This document shows, piece after piece, positions 24,643 through 37,059 of a stretch of 64,000 bases of DNA. Origin of the DNA: Marisa cornuarietis (taxonomy: Eukaryota > Mollusca > Gastropoda > Architaenioglossa > Ampullariidae); NCBI GenBank assembly GCA_004794655.1, contig SMMW01000003.1:19362501-19426500 (forward strand), in the 5' to 3' direction. The notes under the pieces were generated by a model. It did no database searches and had not been told where the DNA came from. It saw nothing but the letters and a program-made list of their open reading frames with translations. The translations under genes and the position numbers were made by a program. Each line of letters opens with the position of its first letter. Positions within the stretch are counted from its first letter, which is position 1.

Positions 24643-27199
24643 TTATGTGAACTATGTTGTAATAGTAGCGGTTCCGCCATGAACCCTACTTATGTTTATC
24701 GGGTTTTGTTTTGTTTTGCTTTGCTTTGTGTGTGTATGGGCGCGGGGGGGGGGGGGTCTGTCCTCTGTCCTCAGTTCTCTCAACAATCCATGTTTGTCAC
24801 TTGAATCCATGGTCGTGGATATTTAATCCTCCTGAATTGTCAGCTCTTTTGAGAACTTGTTGGTGTAGTAGCTGATTTTTTCTCTCGTAAGTTTGTTTTG
24901 TCGAGTATTTCTGAGTGGCAGCTATAACTGCAGCCTAGTGTCTGTCATTTTCTAGTTTTCTCAACCTGTGGTTTGAAAATGTATTTAGTGTATTTAAGCG
25001 TGAAGCTGTATCAGTCACTTAGAACCGTGATCATTTGTCTTTTGCTACGTCTTCGCGTCTTGTTAGTACAGAGGTCGGGAAGGAAGGATTGGTTATCAGT
25101 CATTTCTCCGATACGAATGGGACTAAGAAAACAGCAGACTCTGGCCAGACACAATTGAAAACTTCACACATGCACTTGTTTAAAGCCAGATCTCTGCAAC
25201 ATTACGTTAACGAGAAAAACCAGCACACACCCTAAAGCAGGTGTAAAAGCCTTCTTGCAGTGAGTCTGAGTTATGAGACAGGCGCCTGCCCTTAGCCCAT
25301 TAAAAAAAAAAAGCTACACTGGCAGCACCTGCATTTCGTCAGCTTAAACGTCATCACACGTGCTATAATGCAACAGAGCGTGACGAGAGCAAGGTAAGAG
25401 CGAGGCAGGAGATAAGGGAGCCTGTTGCCCACCTTGCTATTACTAGTTAGCAGCCAGACCTCTGTTTTATATTCCCTCCCGCCCCCTTGATGGTAGTCCG
25501 GGCTACACTTAATGTTGCCAGCTCTTGCACATGCGGCAGGTTTAGATTTTAGTTGTGTAAGAAAGTCGAGAGGGGCTTCATTTATGTGACTATTTCGTAG
25601 CTGGTCAGTGGCTGGAGATATAGCTACCACTCTATGTTCGTGGTTGTAGTTATATCTGGCGATTGGAGTTATCCATGGGCCGAGTGCACAGTACATCGCT
25701 AGCTAAATTGAAATTGCTGATATTTTTGAACACTTAACCTGACAGCTATCTGTTTCTCAACCAGCTGGGGATGTGTTGTGCACCCAGACCATGGTGCCAG
25801 GTGAAAAACGCGAGGCTAGTCGTTAGCTCGAGGGTTTATACAAGAAGTTAGCATGTTAGCATCTGCAGAACATTTTAGAGGTGTGATCTTCGTAAAAAAA
25901 AACACCACCGCAGTTATCGCATAGAAACGTGTGATACACCTGACTCATGTATGTCCCAGCAATTAATAAGGGGTGGGTTGTTCTTGTTTTTTTTTTTTGA
26001 CACACTACTTATAGTCGGTCCTTGTTATCGTCGCTACAGGATGTCGAAGTTAGGGTGCCAGATACATGTAAATTGCTGATGAGATTGTACACAATAAGCT
26101 GGTGAAAAAACCTCACACAATACTTCGGTGTGAAGGGGTGCGCAGAACAATCTAGCAGGAGGACGCACAATGCGGTTTGGTGTGATAACGCGCAGGATAA
26201 TCTGACGGAGCAGCATGCACCGATCACACTGAAATGGGGCCGTGTCTGGCTACAAGCAGTCTCTCAGTCGCTGCCTCTTGATTTATGATCACGTGAGCGA
26301 AAAATCAACTTCTGGGGACATTGGATCAACATCATGATATCTCGTCAGCGTTATCCTTTCATCGTTTTGGATGAGAAGGAGGTTTCTGAAGCGACGTTAC
26401 CCCTTGAAGTAGGCGTCTAGCAACTCCTCATTGATCTGCCATGATAGCTGAAAACATGAAGACTATTTATTATCAAGTAAAATCAGTTTTCTTAGACATA
26501 TTACAGTTTTAATTAAACTCATTTATTATTCATTCATAATAGAAAGTTTTCATGGAACGTTACTCAAGTTCGATATATTTTGCATGGTAAAAAAAAACCT
26601 CACACATGTACGCACACATACAAACATCCTCACATATTGCAAGATTTTAATAATAAAGTAAACGAATTAAGTTTCAATTATCAATTCAAATTATCAATTT
26701 GATATAGTTCTTGCTCAAGATGACGCCTTTCTTATTTATTAGAAGTGTGATAAGTTTGGTCTGTGGTGTGGTTTCAAGAAACGGCCAGTCACCGTTTTGT
26801 TTGTTCAGCATAAAATTCTGTCCCATTTCACCTGGCTAATTACTCACAGGGAAGAGCTCTTGTGTTAAGTTCCATTTATTTGTTACATTTATCGGTTCCT
26901 TAAAGATCGCTAAATCTTCCTTGACAGATATATTTCTAGTTCACGGAGAAGTATCCATATTGGCACTACATCAGCTTCCTATAAAATATAGAATATAATA
27001 TCGAAAATATAGCGTATTCTATACTGCTAAACACAAACTAAAGACCATTTTTACTTTTTGAGTCAGTTTATAAAAATGTGTCTTTCTAAATGGCATGAAA
27101 CATTACCGAAACGTTTCTTTCACGTCCACTGCGCGCTGTTAACAAACAACATGAATTTGGTTCGAAATAAATCAGAAAGCAGTAGGCCAGAGTTATGTT
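24643..27199. other. Gene-free stretch, nothing firmly recognised
   Basis: Contains a poly-G run near 24.75 kb, a 134-codon frame at 25292-25696 (minus) without recognisable product, and two diverged ~46-bp tandem units around 26110-26205. AT-rich in 26.4-27.1 kb. Confidence 0.45.
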
Positions 27200-27725
27200 T
27201 CCTGGCAAGATTCGCTTTTTCGTGTTCTTTCACGAGGGCAGAATCCCCTTCTGGAGGCGACAGGCAGAGCGCTGCCAAGATGCCTCTGTGATGAGCGTGA
27301 CTGTTTGGTGACCGTGCACTCTAGTGTGGTGAGGGTGCAATCTGGTTTGGAGGGAAATAGGAACGACCTACAGAACACTCTGCACCTGGTGTAAGACATC
27401 TTGATTGGGTTGGACTACAGGGATGACACCATGCAGTCTGTTGTACTACCAGTGGTGCAGGCCACTGATGGAGCATCATTCTCCTAGGATGACAACACCA
27501 GGCTACATGGGGCTCGAGTCGTCTGGAACTTTCTGCTACAGGTCAGTCGCAAGGACTGGTCAGCATGTTCACTGGATTCAATCAAGCATACGTGAGACAA
27601 GCAGGACCGCCGACTTTCAGGTGATACTCTCATTTTACTTCGATCATTTGGTCCAATCCATGGGACACTGGTTCCTGAAATGCATTCAGGCCAAGGGTGG
27701 GAACACACGCTTTTAAGTTTCTGTG
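27200..27725 (+). pseudogene. Tc1/mariner-type transposase relic (C-terminal half)
   Basis: Plus strand, across frames: WQDSLFRVLSR then PFWRRQAERCQDASV, a W.rVLFSDESRF..DGR.RVWRR-like pattern. Next come GEGAIWFGGK, LDYRDDTMQSVVLPVVQ, DDNTRLHGARVVWNFLLQ (the QQDNARPHxARVV catalytic block, with QQDNARPH decayed), DWSACSLDS (DWPA.SPDLN-like) and the terminal QSMGHWFLKCIQAKGGNTRF. These blocks follow Tc1/mariner order. Stops and frameshifts interrupt it, the N-terminal DNA-binding part is missing, and no terminal inverted repeat was found. Inactive. Confidence 0.85.
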
Positions 27726-28659
27726 GTGCAACCTTTCTGATATTTATAAAAGAAGGTTGTAGCCACAAAAGCAGCAAATTTTTCTGTGTAAATAAATTTT
27801 CTCAATGTCATGCTATTATTCTTTTATGATTAAGTAAAATACGTTTAGATATCATGGTTATTGATTTTTTGTGATTAGACATAAAGCTACGAATGACTCT
27901 AACTTTCCTTAAAGCAGTATGTTTTACATTGTAGCAAATTGTTGCGGGTCTCAGAACAATCTGTAATGAAAAGATGGCCCCAATAAACTGGAGTAACAGT
28001 GTCCAGAGATTAACTCTGTAAAAGTGTCGACAGTATCAAGCTATATAACACTGTCCCCAGTATCAAGCTGTATAGCATTGTCCACAAGTGTAACAGTGGA
28101 TGGATAAGACTGCTTAATGAAATCCTTTAACCTTTCGGAATAACATTGATAGTTTGCCAAGCAACTTAAATGTGAGACAAAATGCACATTTGACATCATT
28201 CATATGCAATGGCGCTCACGTTGCTCATGAAGGACTGCAGTTGTGTTTGTAGCCCTACCAGTCAGCCCCCCCTCCCACTTTTAGGGATTTGCATCACTGC
28301 CTCAGCAGCGCTGCTCCATTCTACATACAGGCTTCACTGCCCCAGGAGTCCATTATGCTGAGCTTGACAATATTCACTGGTATTTGACAGTTTGGTATTA
28401 TGTATTCAGTGTGGTGTAACAGATCACATCACGTCCAGCACTAATGTGCGTTTGTTAATGTGAATTGTGACATGACATACTGTGTCATTAATTAATTAAA
28501 AAATTAAATAACCATTATAAATGTACATCGACATATTGCTCAATCACAACGTTAATGTCATGCTTTTAGAACAAATCCATTTACATAAGAAACAACATGA
28601 ACAGTAGAAGTTTCACAAGGAGTGAAAAGAGTGAAAGCTGTAAATGATATGTAACTGTA
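27726..28659. other. Gene-free stretch, nothing recognised
   Basis: Unique sequence with a short near-repeat of GTATCAAGCT...GTCC at 28.03-28.09 kb. No frame of note. Confidence 0.45.
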
Positions 28660-29055
28660 GCCAGACTGACACTTGTGCTTAAAACTCTAGATGTGCCTGA
28701 AGGGCACGTTCAAATGAAATGAATCTCTGCTGGTGGGAGATCTCACATGATGGAGAGTGTTCCAACGAGGTGATGCTGAATGGGTGAGCATGCGTTCACC
28801 TAAGGGTTTGGCCCTGATCTAGGAACGGAAAGGAGGCGAGTGTCTGTACGAAGATTCCTGTTTGGAGTATAGCTTGGAGCTTTTGGAGTTTGTTGATGAG
28901 ATACAGAGAACAGCCAGACAAGAGAGAATTACAGTAATCAAGTTGTGATAAAACAAAGACACAGACGAAGAAGTGGGCAGTTCGAATGGAAAGATACATT
29001 GGCGGAAAACTGGCAATGCCCAGTCTCTGCTTTAAGTAAGTATTAAGCAAGTGGC
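28660..29055 (-). pseudogene. Non-LTR retrotransposon relic, reverse transcriptase C-terminus
   Basis: Minus strand: an 84-residue frame (29050-28796) contains VFVLSQLDYCNSLLSG and INKLQKLQ, the SRLDYCNSLL..LPxxxxxKLQ.VQN block characteristic of Jockey/CR1/L2-type reverse transcriptases. It continues after a frameshift with WNTLHHVRSPTSRDSFHLN (about 28765-28710), matching the usual WNSLPxxxR.....SFK..LK end. Stops follow. 5'-truncated and dead. Confidence 0.85.
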
Positions 29056-29379
29056 TTCTTAAGCAAGAATCTGGTAGAGAACGTCATACCCGACCCCATG
29101 TATTGCTGCGCTGGGAAGGAGTGAAGCGGTATAGGGTGGGGGTGCGACGGACAGGGCTGGAAGAGCCATCAGCGAAAAACTAACTAGAGTCCTTGCAACA
29201 TGCTCTGCCAACACAGAAAAGACACTCTCCAGCTCTCCGCAAAATTGGCGCCAAATTGGAGACCTCTCACAACAAGCCTAACTGATAAAGCAAGCACCCT
29301 CTTGGTTTTGACAGGAATCTGAAACGCCAAGGCATTTAAAAATTAGGCGTTTTCCGATACGGTCTCTCTCGCAGCTAAT

Positions 29380-29960
29380 CGAGTTTACATCTCCAGGCCG
29401 GGATGCGAGCAGCCGCTAAAATCACCAGCGACAGTGTCCATTTTGCTCAAACCGTGAGGTCAAGGGTCAGATTTGTGGCGCAAGGCAGGGTGGGTGCAGG
29501 GAGCGACAAGGAAGCTTGAAGAAGAGCGCAGAGAGGACACGTTCCAAGTGCACACGATCATAAAATGCTAGAGACGCTAATTAAAGCACTACCCTCTCCT
29601 CAAGTTTTCCCTTCAACTTCTCGCTCTTGGTGCCCGCTATTACAGTCGCGATCATTTATGAGTCACAAAAATTAACGAGAATTAATGTTCCCCCGAGAGC
29701 AGGCGGCGCTGGTGCCGGGCGGCAAGTGCGATTCCTGCCGCTGGTGTGGAGAGATGGACGGAGCAAGAATTATCTTCTATCAGCAGTGATGTGTTCTGCT
29801 GGCTTCCCAGCCCGCCATGGCGCTGTGACCATACAGGCGTCATTGGTGACATATCGCGGAAAGATGAATGTTTTATTTAGCAGCTTGGCTTGCTCTCCTT
29901 TCTCCTACAGAGATAGCACGATAGAAATGAGTGATTAATTATCAAACGGCATATCTCTGC
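29380..29960. promoter_or_regulatory. Candidate cis-regulatory island
   Basis: Non-repetitive and GC-richer than its surroundings, with several homeodomain-type sites: GACGCTAATTAAAGCAC, CATTTATGAGTCAC, AAAATTAACGAGAATTAATG (29576-29690). No recognisable peptide on either strand. It lies 8.3-8.9 kb upstream of the Tbx20 ATG. Enhancer-like by composition; conservation not testable here. Confidence 0.35.
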
Positions 29961-32443
29961 TTTCTCTCGCCTCTTGAAATTTTCATGCTGCATGTTGTCT
30001 GTTATTGCATTGATTCATCTGTGTATGAATCAACCCTTCTTCTTCCATGATAGCTGTATTCTACTATCGTCAATTGATTACATAAATATTTGCATTCATC
30101 TCTGTGTATGACAAAATAGCTGTTGATTTAGGGAAAACATACCGTTAATCTTCACTGTCTATTTAATTGCATCTATAATGTTATTTCTGTCCTTTTCATT
30201 CTTCTGTTTCTGTCTTTCCATGTGCAGGCGTTTTGTGTTTAGGTTTGTTTCTTTGAGAATGTGCATGTAAGAGAAAGAGAAAAAAAGGTACACGACTAAA
30301 ATCTTTAGACTATGCATTAATTGCTGCATCTTGAGCAAATCAGATTAACAAAATTACTTATTTTGAAAACAAAAGTCGACAAGCAATAATCTGCTTCAGT
30401 ATACTCCGCACTCTTAGTCACTCTCGCCGTGTCTGAAAGGTGTTTGAGCATTCAATGTTCAATATTCAATATTCAATATTCAACGTTCAAAATTCAATAT
30501 TTACTATTCTGCCAAAGAATGTAGGTTTGTCTGACTTTGCATTTGAATAATGCTATCTTTATCAAAACTGGAATTACTACAGTCAAATTATAAAATCAAC
30601 AAAACAGTATAAGATGTTAATGACAGTATAAATAATATCAGTAGAGTAGAGAAGATTAAAGTACTGAAATTGATTAAAAACAAAAAATAACATAAACCTA
30701 ATCAGAACATGTTGGCGGAAAGTGGACTGGGGGATGATAGATAACAGAAATCTTCGCGTCCTACCAACATAATGAGAACAGGAATGTTCTTGTCATTGTA
30801 ACGACTGGCTGATATAATCTCCATAGGCTCGACCAAGCAGCTATTCTTCGGCCAGAATTCTAGATGTCTCTCTCTTCCACTCTCTTTCTTTCTCTCTCTC
30901 AACAATTATACGGGGTCTCCCTAGAGCAGTGACAGCAGCAGGGCATCTCGGCACGTCAGACAGAAGGACACTTGCAGCTGAGGACTGTACTGTGTGACTT
31001 CTAGATGGATGATAAAAGATGAAATGACAGAGCTTAACACCAGCGTGCACACAAAGATTGTCAGCGGCACAGAGACACCACACCAACACAAAATATTCCC
31101 TAACGAAGAACGTGTCAGCTCACAGTTCGACGTACACTAACATCGTGACTTTGCACCACCTTAGCGGAAGTCGAGAGATGTGAGCTCACCTCACTCCTCA
31201 GCTGGCGGGAAGTTAAAGAAAGTGTCTTCGTCACGTTTGACAGGAATTTCGCCCCAAGAGAGGGTCAGTTCACAAATCATATGAAAAGCACTGTGTTGTA
31301 AAATGTTAAATGCCCAGTGATACAAACGATGTAAAATTAGGGTTAATGTAACAATGAAATCTACCTGCAACAAAATCCCAGAAATTGGTTCTTTTACGCG
31401 CTTACAAACATTAAACGCGTGTCAGCAGAGCGTGCGGGTAGGTATTGTTGTTCAGCGCCGGGTTCCAGTGGCTTGAATCCTAAATATGTTGGTCATTCAT
31501 TGTGATCCACCCAGTTCTTACTGGACCAAGCCTGATTGCGGTTCTGGGCAATCACTGCTTTCTCATCCTGGGGAAATGCGAAAGGTTTGCGAAAAAAATC
31601 TAAGCTTATGTGAGAAAGCAATTCGCCTGTTTACAATAACTAGTCTTTCCCCCCTCTGTGCGATGAAAGACATCCCCCCCCCTGGTTAGGCCACGCTAAC
31701 TATATTTCACAACTAGTCTCGGGAAGTCTCGTAGCTTCTCTCCACTCTCGATTTCCCATCTTAGCTCCTCTTGCTTCAAACCTGGACTAGTGTTACAGGT
31801 ACTTTTTTGTGTATCATAAATCTTATAGTATTACTCGATCTCTTTGTAACTGCTGGTCTTGGCAAAGGCATGTTTAATAAATAATTGTGCACTAAAAAAG
31901 TAAATAGCTAAAGGACATCCAGACATTTCATTTAACAGGTTAATGATAACTGTGGTTTACGACATTTTTGATTTATTAGCAGCCAGTTTTACTCACTGTC
32001 CTTCTAACCTTCTTTCTTTCTTTTCCCACTATCACCTACCCATATTTGTAAACAGCTGCTTTTATTCTTTCGAAATATTTAATGCATTTACTGCTTGGAT
32101 AGCTCATTGTGTTATCAAACTGTCCCTGTTCACACAAACACAGCAGGGAAGATAAACGTTTCTCACCTGACACATTGTTGCTAAAGTAAACAAAGAAAAT
32201 GCCACCCAGTGGCGTAGGAAGATTTTCGGCTTTTGGGGGCAAACTCCATGCTTACAGTGAACGACGTTCGAACTCGCACATTACACAGACGAAGCAGAGG
32301 CCTTCCACCCAAAGTAAACACTTCCATTACTAACAACGAAAAAAAATGAGCATACACCAAATATTACGTATTCATTAGTCAAAAATCCCTGTCAAATTAA
32401 GCACCAATCCCCATCTTTATACATCTTGGTACCCGTTTTCCCT
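29961..32443. other. Gene-free stretch with a heptamer repeat
   Basis: AT-rich and unique apart from the (TTCAATA)n run listed separately. The frames at 30.7-31.1 kb on the minus strand have no recognisable product. Confidence 0.5.
30450..30501 (+). repeat. (ATTCAAT)n heptamer tandem repeat
   Basis: About seven imperfect TTCAATA units in a row (variants TTCAATG, TTCAACG, TTCAAAA). Confidence 0.85.
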
Positions 32444-33109
32444 CTACCAACCTTAATGGTTTGCGATGTTTGCATATATCGGTAGATATAGGCGATATAA
32501 GACTAACCTGTAAATTTTAGCCTCCAAAACCCATCCGTTAATTATCCGCTACGATCCGCACTTAGATCAACAGGCGCCGCTGACAGTGTACTACGTCACA
32601 CTAGTGCACCATTCCAACACTGGCAGCCGTCAACACCAGACAGTGTACTACGTCACACTAGTGCACCATTCCAACACTGGCAGCCGTCAACACCAAACAG
32701 TGTACTACTTCAAACTAGTGCACCATTCACAATACTGACAGCAGTCAACACCAAACAGAGAGAGAATGAGCGACAGTTCGGGTTATTCGGACGCTGACAG
32801 TCTGTATTTCTCGTGATTCTGAAAAACTGTTACTTTATCACGAGAAAAGCAGACTTTAACGTCCGAATAATCCAAACTGTCGCTCACTCTCTCTCTTTGT
32901 TGTTGACGGCTGCCAATGTTATGACTGGTGCACTAGTGTGACGTAGTACACTGTTAACGGCGCTCGTTGATCGCTGGTGCAAATCGCGTACTTTTCTAGC
33001 GGATAATTAATTAACGGATGGGTTTTGGAGGCTGAAATTTACAGGTTATGTTTATATCGCATATATCTACCAATATCTGCAAAAAACCGCAAACCATTCA
33101 GGTTGGTCT
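32444..33109 (+). mobile_element. Long palindromic TTAA element, copy 1
   Basis: The left arm begins ACCAACCTTAATGGTTTGCG (32446-32465) and the right arm ends CGCAAACCATTCAGGTTGGT followed by CT. The arms stay complementary through CCTCCAAAACCCATCCGTTA near the left end and TAACGGATGGGTTTTGGAGG near the right, and on to the centre (TTTCTCG...CGAGAAA near 32805-32846). The right end abuts TTAA (33110-33113). The corresponding left bases are decayed. No transposase is encoded, so it is a non-autonomous fold-back/MITE-like element. The left arm contains three tandem 57-bp units where the right arm has one. Confidence 0.85.
32584..32755 (+). repeat. Three tandem 57-58-bp units inside palindromic copy 1
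   Basis: Units begin CAGTGTACTACGTCACACTA at 32584, 32641 and 32698 (the third diverged, with TTCAAACTA). Units 1 and 2 are almost identical. The single counterpart in the right arm, near 32900-32953, reads in reverse complement. Confidence 0.95.
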
Positions 33110-33113
33110 TTAA

Positions 33114-34938
33114 GTTTCCTTCTTTATTTTGATGCCTTTGGTTTGTAGTAGTGTTTCGGTTTCCTTTCTTTAGATTGAGGGCAACTTTTGCTTATTCTGA
33201 TACCCTCGTAAGTAAAGATTTGTTATCTCTTTTTCTCTTGCTCTTTTCTTCTCTACTTCTCTATTTTGTTAAGAATCACATCCTTTTGAAGGCGCCCGCC
33301 CCCTCCCTTGTCCCCTGGTTCCTATGCCACTGCCACCTGCATATATTCACGGTTTCTGGGTATCATGTAATGAGACAAACAATCTGGACGGTGCACAAAC
33401 TCCGATAAAAGTCCTTGTCTCTTCAAGACACACTAGGAGTCATTCTCTAGATGTTTTCTAAGCCTTTCATACGTCTGTCCTCAAGTTATCAAAATACATA
33501 CATGAAACTACTTATGTCAGTATTTTGTGCTTGTTCACAGGTAAGATAGCCGTCTATTCGCTGTAAACTTTCATGTTCAAATTTTAAACCTTAATCGTCA
33601 ACCTTTTCTATTACTATTTTCAACAAAGACACTTTCTGCAAACGCATCATTTCTTCGAAATAACACTAATCAAACCCACAACATTTGCTGATTATTGCAA
33701 AAACTGAAAGTAAGTGTGACTCAAAGATATATTTCATGTAAGAAAGAGACCTCCACTCGTAAACGCTGTTACTCTGCCATTGTCTGCTGTGACTATCGAC
33801 TGTACTCCATCATGGTACGTTGGGTTTGTAGGACAGCAATATCAGCACATTGAAACAGCTCACGCAATCTTGTACAAGGAATTATATCAGGTGGACTCTA
33901 TGTTTAAAAGATTACAGTTCAGATGCTAATTCTCTGCGAATGAAGACCTTCAAAAAGTCAAGTAATACTTTCGTCCTACTTCTTTATTTGATTCATGCTC
34001 ATAAAGACAAGCTTTCCTACACAAACTGAATTGGTGCTTCCGCGCCAAATCTCATCAATAATTTTATGAAAATACTTTGCACGCGATTTTTATTAGTAGC
34101 CTCCACTTATTACACATTTAGTAGCGATATTTTACAACCATAGCAAGCTTTGTAAGAAACCAATAAGTTGTAGTGAAGATCTTACAGTATCCGAATTACT
34201 TCTTTGACATCTTTTAACACTGGTATAGTTTTCGTATCTTACATCTGTTAAGGGCACGTCTAGGGCTGTGTGGTTTTTCTGCCTCTCCCCAAATTCTTCT
34301 TCAGCAGCATTCCAGCACAAAATTGTTTTCAGTAGCCTTTAGTCCCATAGCAGAAGCAGCATAAATCAATGCATTTTCTTAAATGTTACTGTCAGCAGCT
34401 ATCAGTTTATTTTAGCTGTAATCATTTTTTTCAAGCTGGAATATTTATAATGGCAATCAAGTTTGATATTTGACAAAGGTCGTCAATTGACATGATATAA
34501 TCAGGGGTGAAAGCCTTTTTTCTGGAACTGAAGCATATTCAAGATAAATTTGAGAAAAACTCCTAACCACACCTTATGATTTGTGAAGTTCATACTATGT
34601 GAGCAAATTTTAGCTACAAAAATGTATTTCTTCACCATTTACAAATATTCGGACAATAAGTTGAGTAGACTACTCTTAATCTACGCTATCTGAAGTACTT
34701 TGCATTTCTTAAAAATTACAATTTCTCATTATGTAGCTAACGGTTTGCCTTGGTGTTGTCTCCTTTTTTCATTTTATTTATTTTTGTGTAATAGAGATTT
34801 TTTGGTGTTACAAGATTTTGTTTTACATTATCGAAGAATCTGTGCTTATTCTTACCCTGTGATTGTCAGAAATATAGTATAATACATTCGACATTATCTT
34901 CACAGCAGAGTTTTGTCCTTTCTTTGACGCATCTAGCA
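33114..34938. other. Gene-free stretch, nothing recognised
   Basis: AT-rich unique sequence. No frame, repeat or motif that I can name. Confidence 0.5.
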
Positions 34939-35283
34939 TAGGGGTGGGGAACCTTTTCCCCCAAACGGCCATTTTGATATTTATAATATAATTTGCGGGC
35001 CGGAAAAAATTATCTACTTAAACAATTATACTGCTATATTGGCTATATTCGTGTGGCTTCATTACAGTATGTTGACACTTTTGTAGCATGTACAATCCCA
35101 TCCTGCCTGTACTCGCATGTGTCCTGTCTATTCTTCAATGAGCGTACCTTGCTTGTCCCTCAAAATGTACGTTGTTCTGTGTTTCACTTAATATAAATTT
35201 GTTGCTATGAAAATCTCATCGATTTACTTAATTTCAATTCCCGCCTGTGGGCTTTTTGGTCGGGCCGGACTTCCCCACTCCTA
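34939..35283 (+). mobile_element. hAT-like non-autonomous element
   Basis: About 345 bp between TAGGGGTGGGGAACC and, in inverted form, ACTTCCCCACTCCTA (one mismatch over the 12-bp core). Subterminal GGGCCGG motifs lie in both halves, and the internal part is AT-rich with no coding frame. Ends of the (C/T)AGGGGTGGG type with GGGCC subterminal repeats are typical of hAT/Charlie-like elements. A clear 8-bp target duplication is not visible. Confidence 0.6.
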
Positions 35284-36830
35284 ATCAATATAATCTGCTT
35301 TTACAATATAGTCGCTGTCTTGTCTTTCTGTGAATAAATACAGAAACAAAAATTATCTTGACTTTCCTCTTATTTTGTCCATTGTTTAGTATCTAAACAT
35401 TCTATTTAAAAACTTGTTATGTCAGTCTTAGTCAAGACATCGTTCTTTTAATGGTTCTTTGCTGTAAAGTCTACTTCAGTAATTTTCCCCATACCTAGCT
35501 GATTGCGGACCATTTTAGTTTTCATTAGTCACACTTCGCTACCCGAAGTACAGCAAAATTTTAATGTTTCATTTCTGCTAATAAAGTTACTATCGCACTA
35601 GCAGGTTTTAATTACTGTCTAATAACAGAAATATTGTATTGAAGAAGTATCGAAAGAAAGTCTATACCAGTCCGCCAAACAAAGCCACTTAGATAATTGA
35701 AGGAAATAGAAAAACGGTTTGAATTTAACTTAATCCAAATAGTTATTAAAAAGATGAAGTTAATATTTAGTTGAATGTTAAAAGGCAATATGAACAGGAA
35801 TCAGTTTTAACTGTTTTCTGTCCCTAATCATCACCCTGCTTCCTTTTGTCATCGGACCCCTCCCTCTCACTTGTTCAGGCCATCTCCTTAGGCCCTCCAT
35901 TCGTCAGCACAAGCATTCATCTCACCTTGCTGCTGAGAGTGTACCTCGGTGTTCAGTCGGAAGACGTTATGACTCATGACATCTTCCTATTTTTCGGATG
36001 TTGACAGTCGTTAGAGCCTGTAGGCCCAGCCTCATGACATCCTTTTCATATTTCTTGGACACTGACATATGACAGCCACATGTGCTAACACCTTACCGAC
36101 AGCCTTCCAAATGTGCGTTACTACGATGGCTAAAGTTGCCTCTGTAATTCAAGTCCTTAGTCCTACCTTCCTTCACTGAGGATTTTCATTTCTAAAACAT
36201 TTTTTTCTTTCTGCCTTTGTTTTAGTCTCACTAAAGTACGAAATATTGTAGTTTTGTCTAAAAAGATTTTTCAGCACACCAGCATTTTCTAAATCCCTAG
36301 CTGCTACGGAAAATCCTAAACTGGTAGATAGCTCTGACTGTAACCATCGACCATTAATTCTTAATAAAGATGTTATAGCTGTTTGAAATAATTTTAGTAG
36401 AAAGCTACAACACTTTGTTTTTATTTTATAATTTCGTTAATATTTGTTTCTCAACAGCATTTCGATTCCTTTCGGAATTTTCGGACTGTTAGTTTTGTTC
36501 CCCCTTACGTTTTCGACTCGAATGTATTCCTAATTTTTTTTCGTAGCTTTCTTCTCGATCATATATGATCATCATAACAACATCAATCAAAATTCGTCTA
36601 AGGATTACACTGTTACTCACATAAAGAACAATCAACAAAGACAAACGTAAAAAAGAATTCAACAGTACTCTAAATGAAAAATGATAATAATGCTGATGAA
36701 AATTTCATTTTAAATTACAATTCGTTTTGCTGTAATATTATCTAAGGATCATTGATAAATGAGCAGGTGCAGATAACGACTGACAGAATCAGTTGAGTTT
36801 CTGTGTTTAGGGACGCTCTACGATCCCATG
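35284..36830. other. Gene-free stretch, nothing recognised
   Basis: AT-rich except for a moderately GC-rich patch at 35.8-36.2 kb, which holds two diverged ~70-bp tandem units with CTCATGACATC at about 35972 and 36032. Confidence 0.45.
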
Positions 36831-37000
36831 TAAAATAACACTGACTGCATTAAAAGAGCACACTGACTGCTGTAAAAACCACATTAACTACTGTAAAAGA
36901 GCACACTGAGTGAATGCTGTAAAAAGCACATTGCCTGCTATAAAAACAGCAACTTTTTGTTAAAATTACATTAACTGTCACAAAAGAACACATTGTGTTA
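36831..37000 (+). repeat. Degenerate ~21-bp minisatellite
   Basis: About eight units of the type TAAAAGAGCACACTGACTGC, with substitutions and small indels, 1.3 kb before the Tbx20 ATG. Confidence 0.8.
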
Positions 37001-37059
37001 CAGCATTCAAGGTCCAATCTTTGAGTGTTCGCCTCAACCTGTACTCGTACTAGTGACTT

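Noticed and set aside
25292..25696. 134-codon minus-strand frame
   Set aside because: No recognisable product or coding context; length compatible with chance in a moderately GC-rich patch.
854..25886. Perfect T-box half-sites AGGTGTGA/TCACACCT at 854, 10209, 17510 and 25879
   Set aside because: An 8-mer is expected about twice by chance on two strands in 64 kb, so the count alone is not meaningful.
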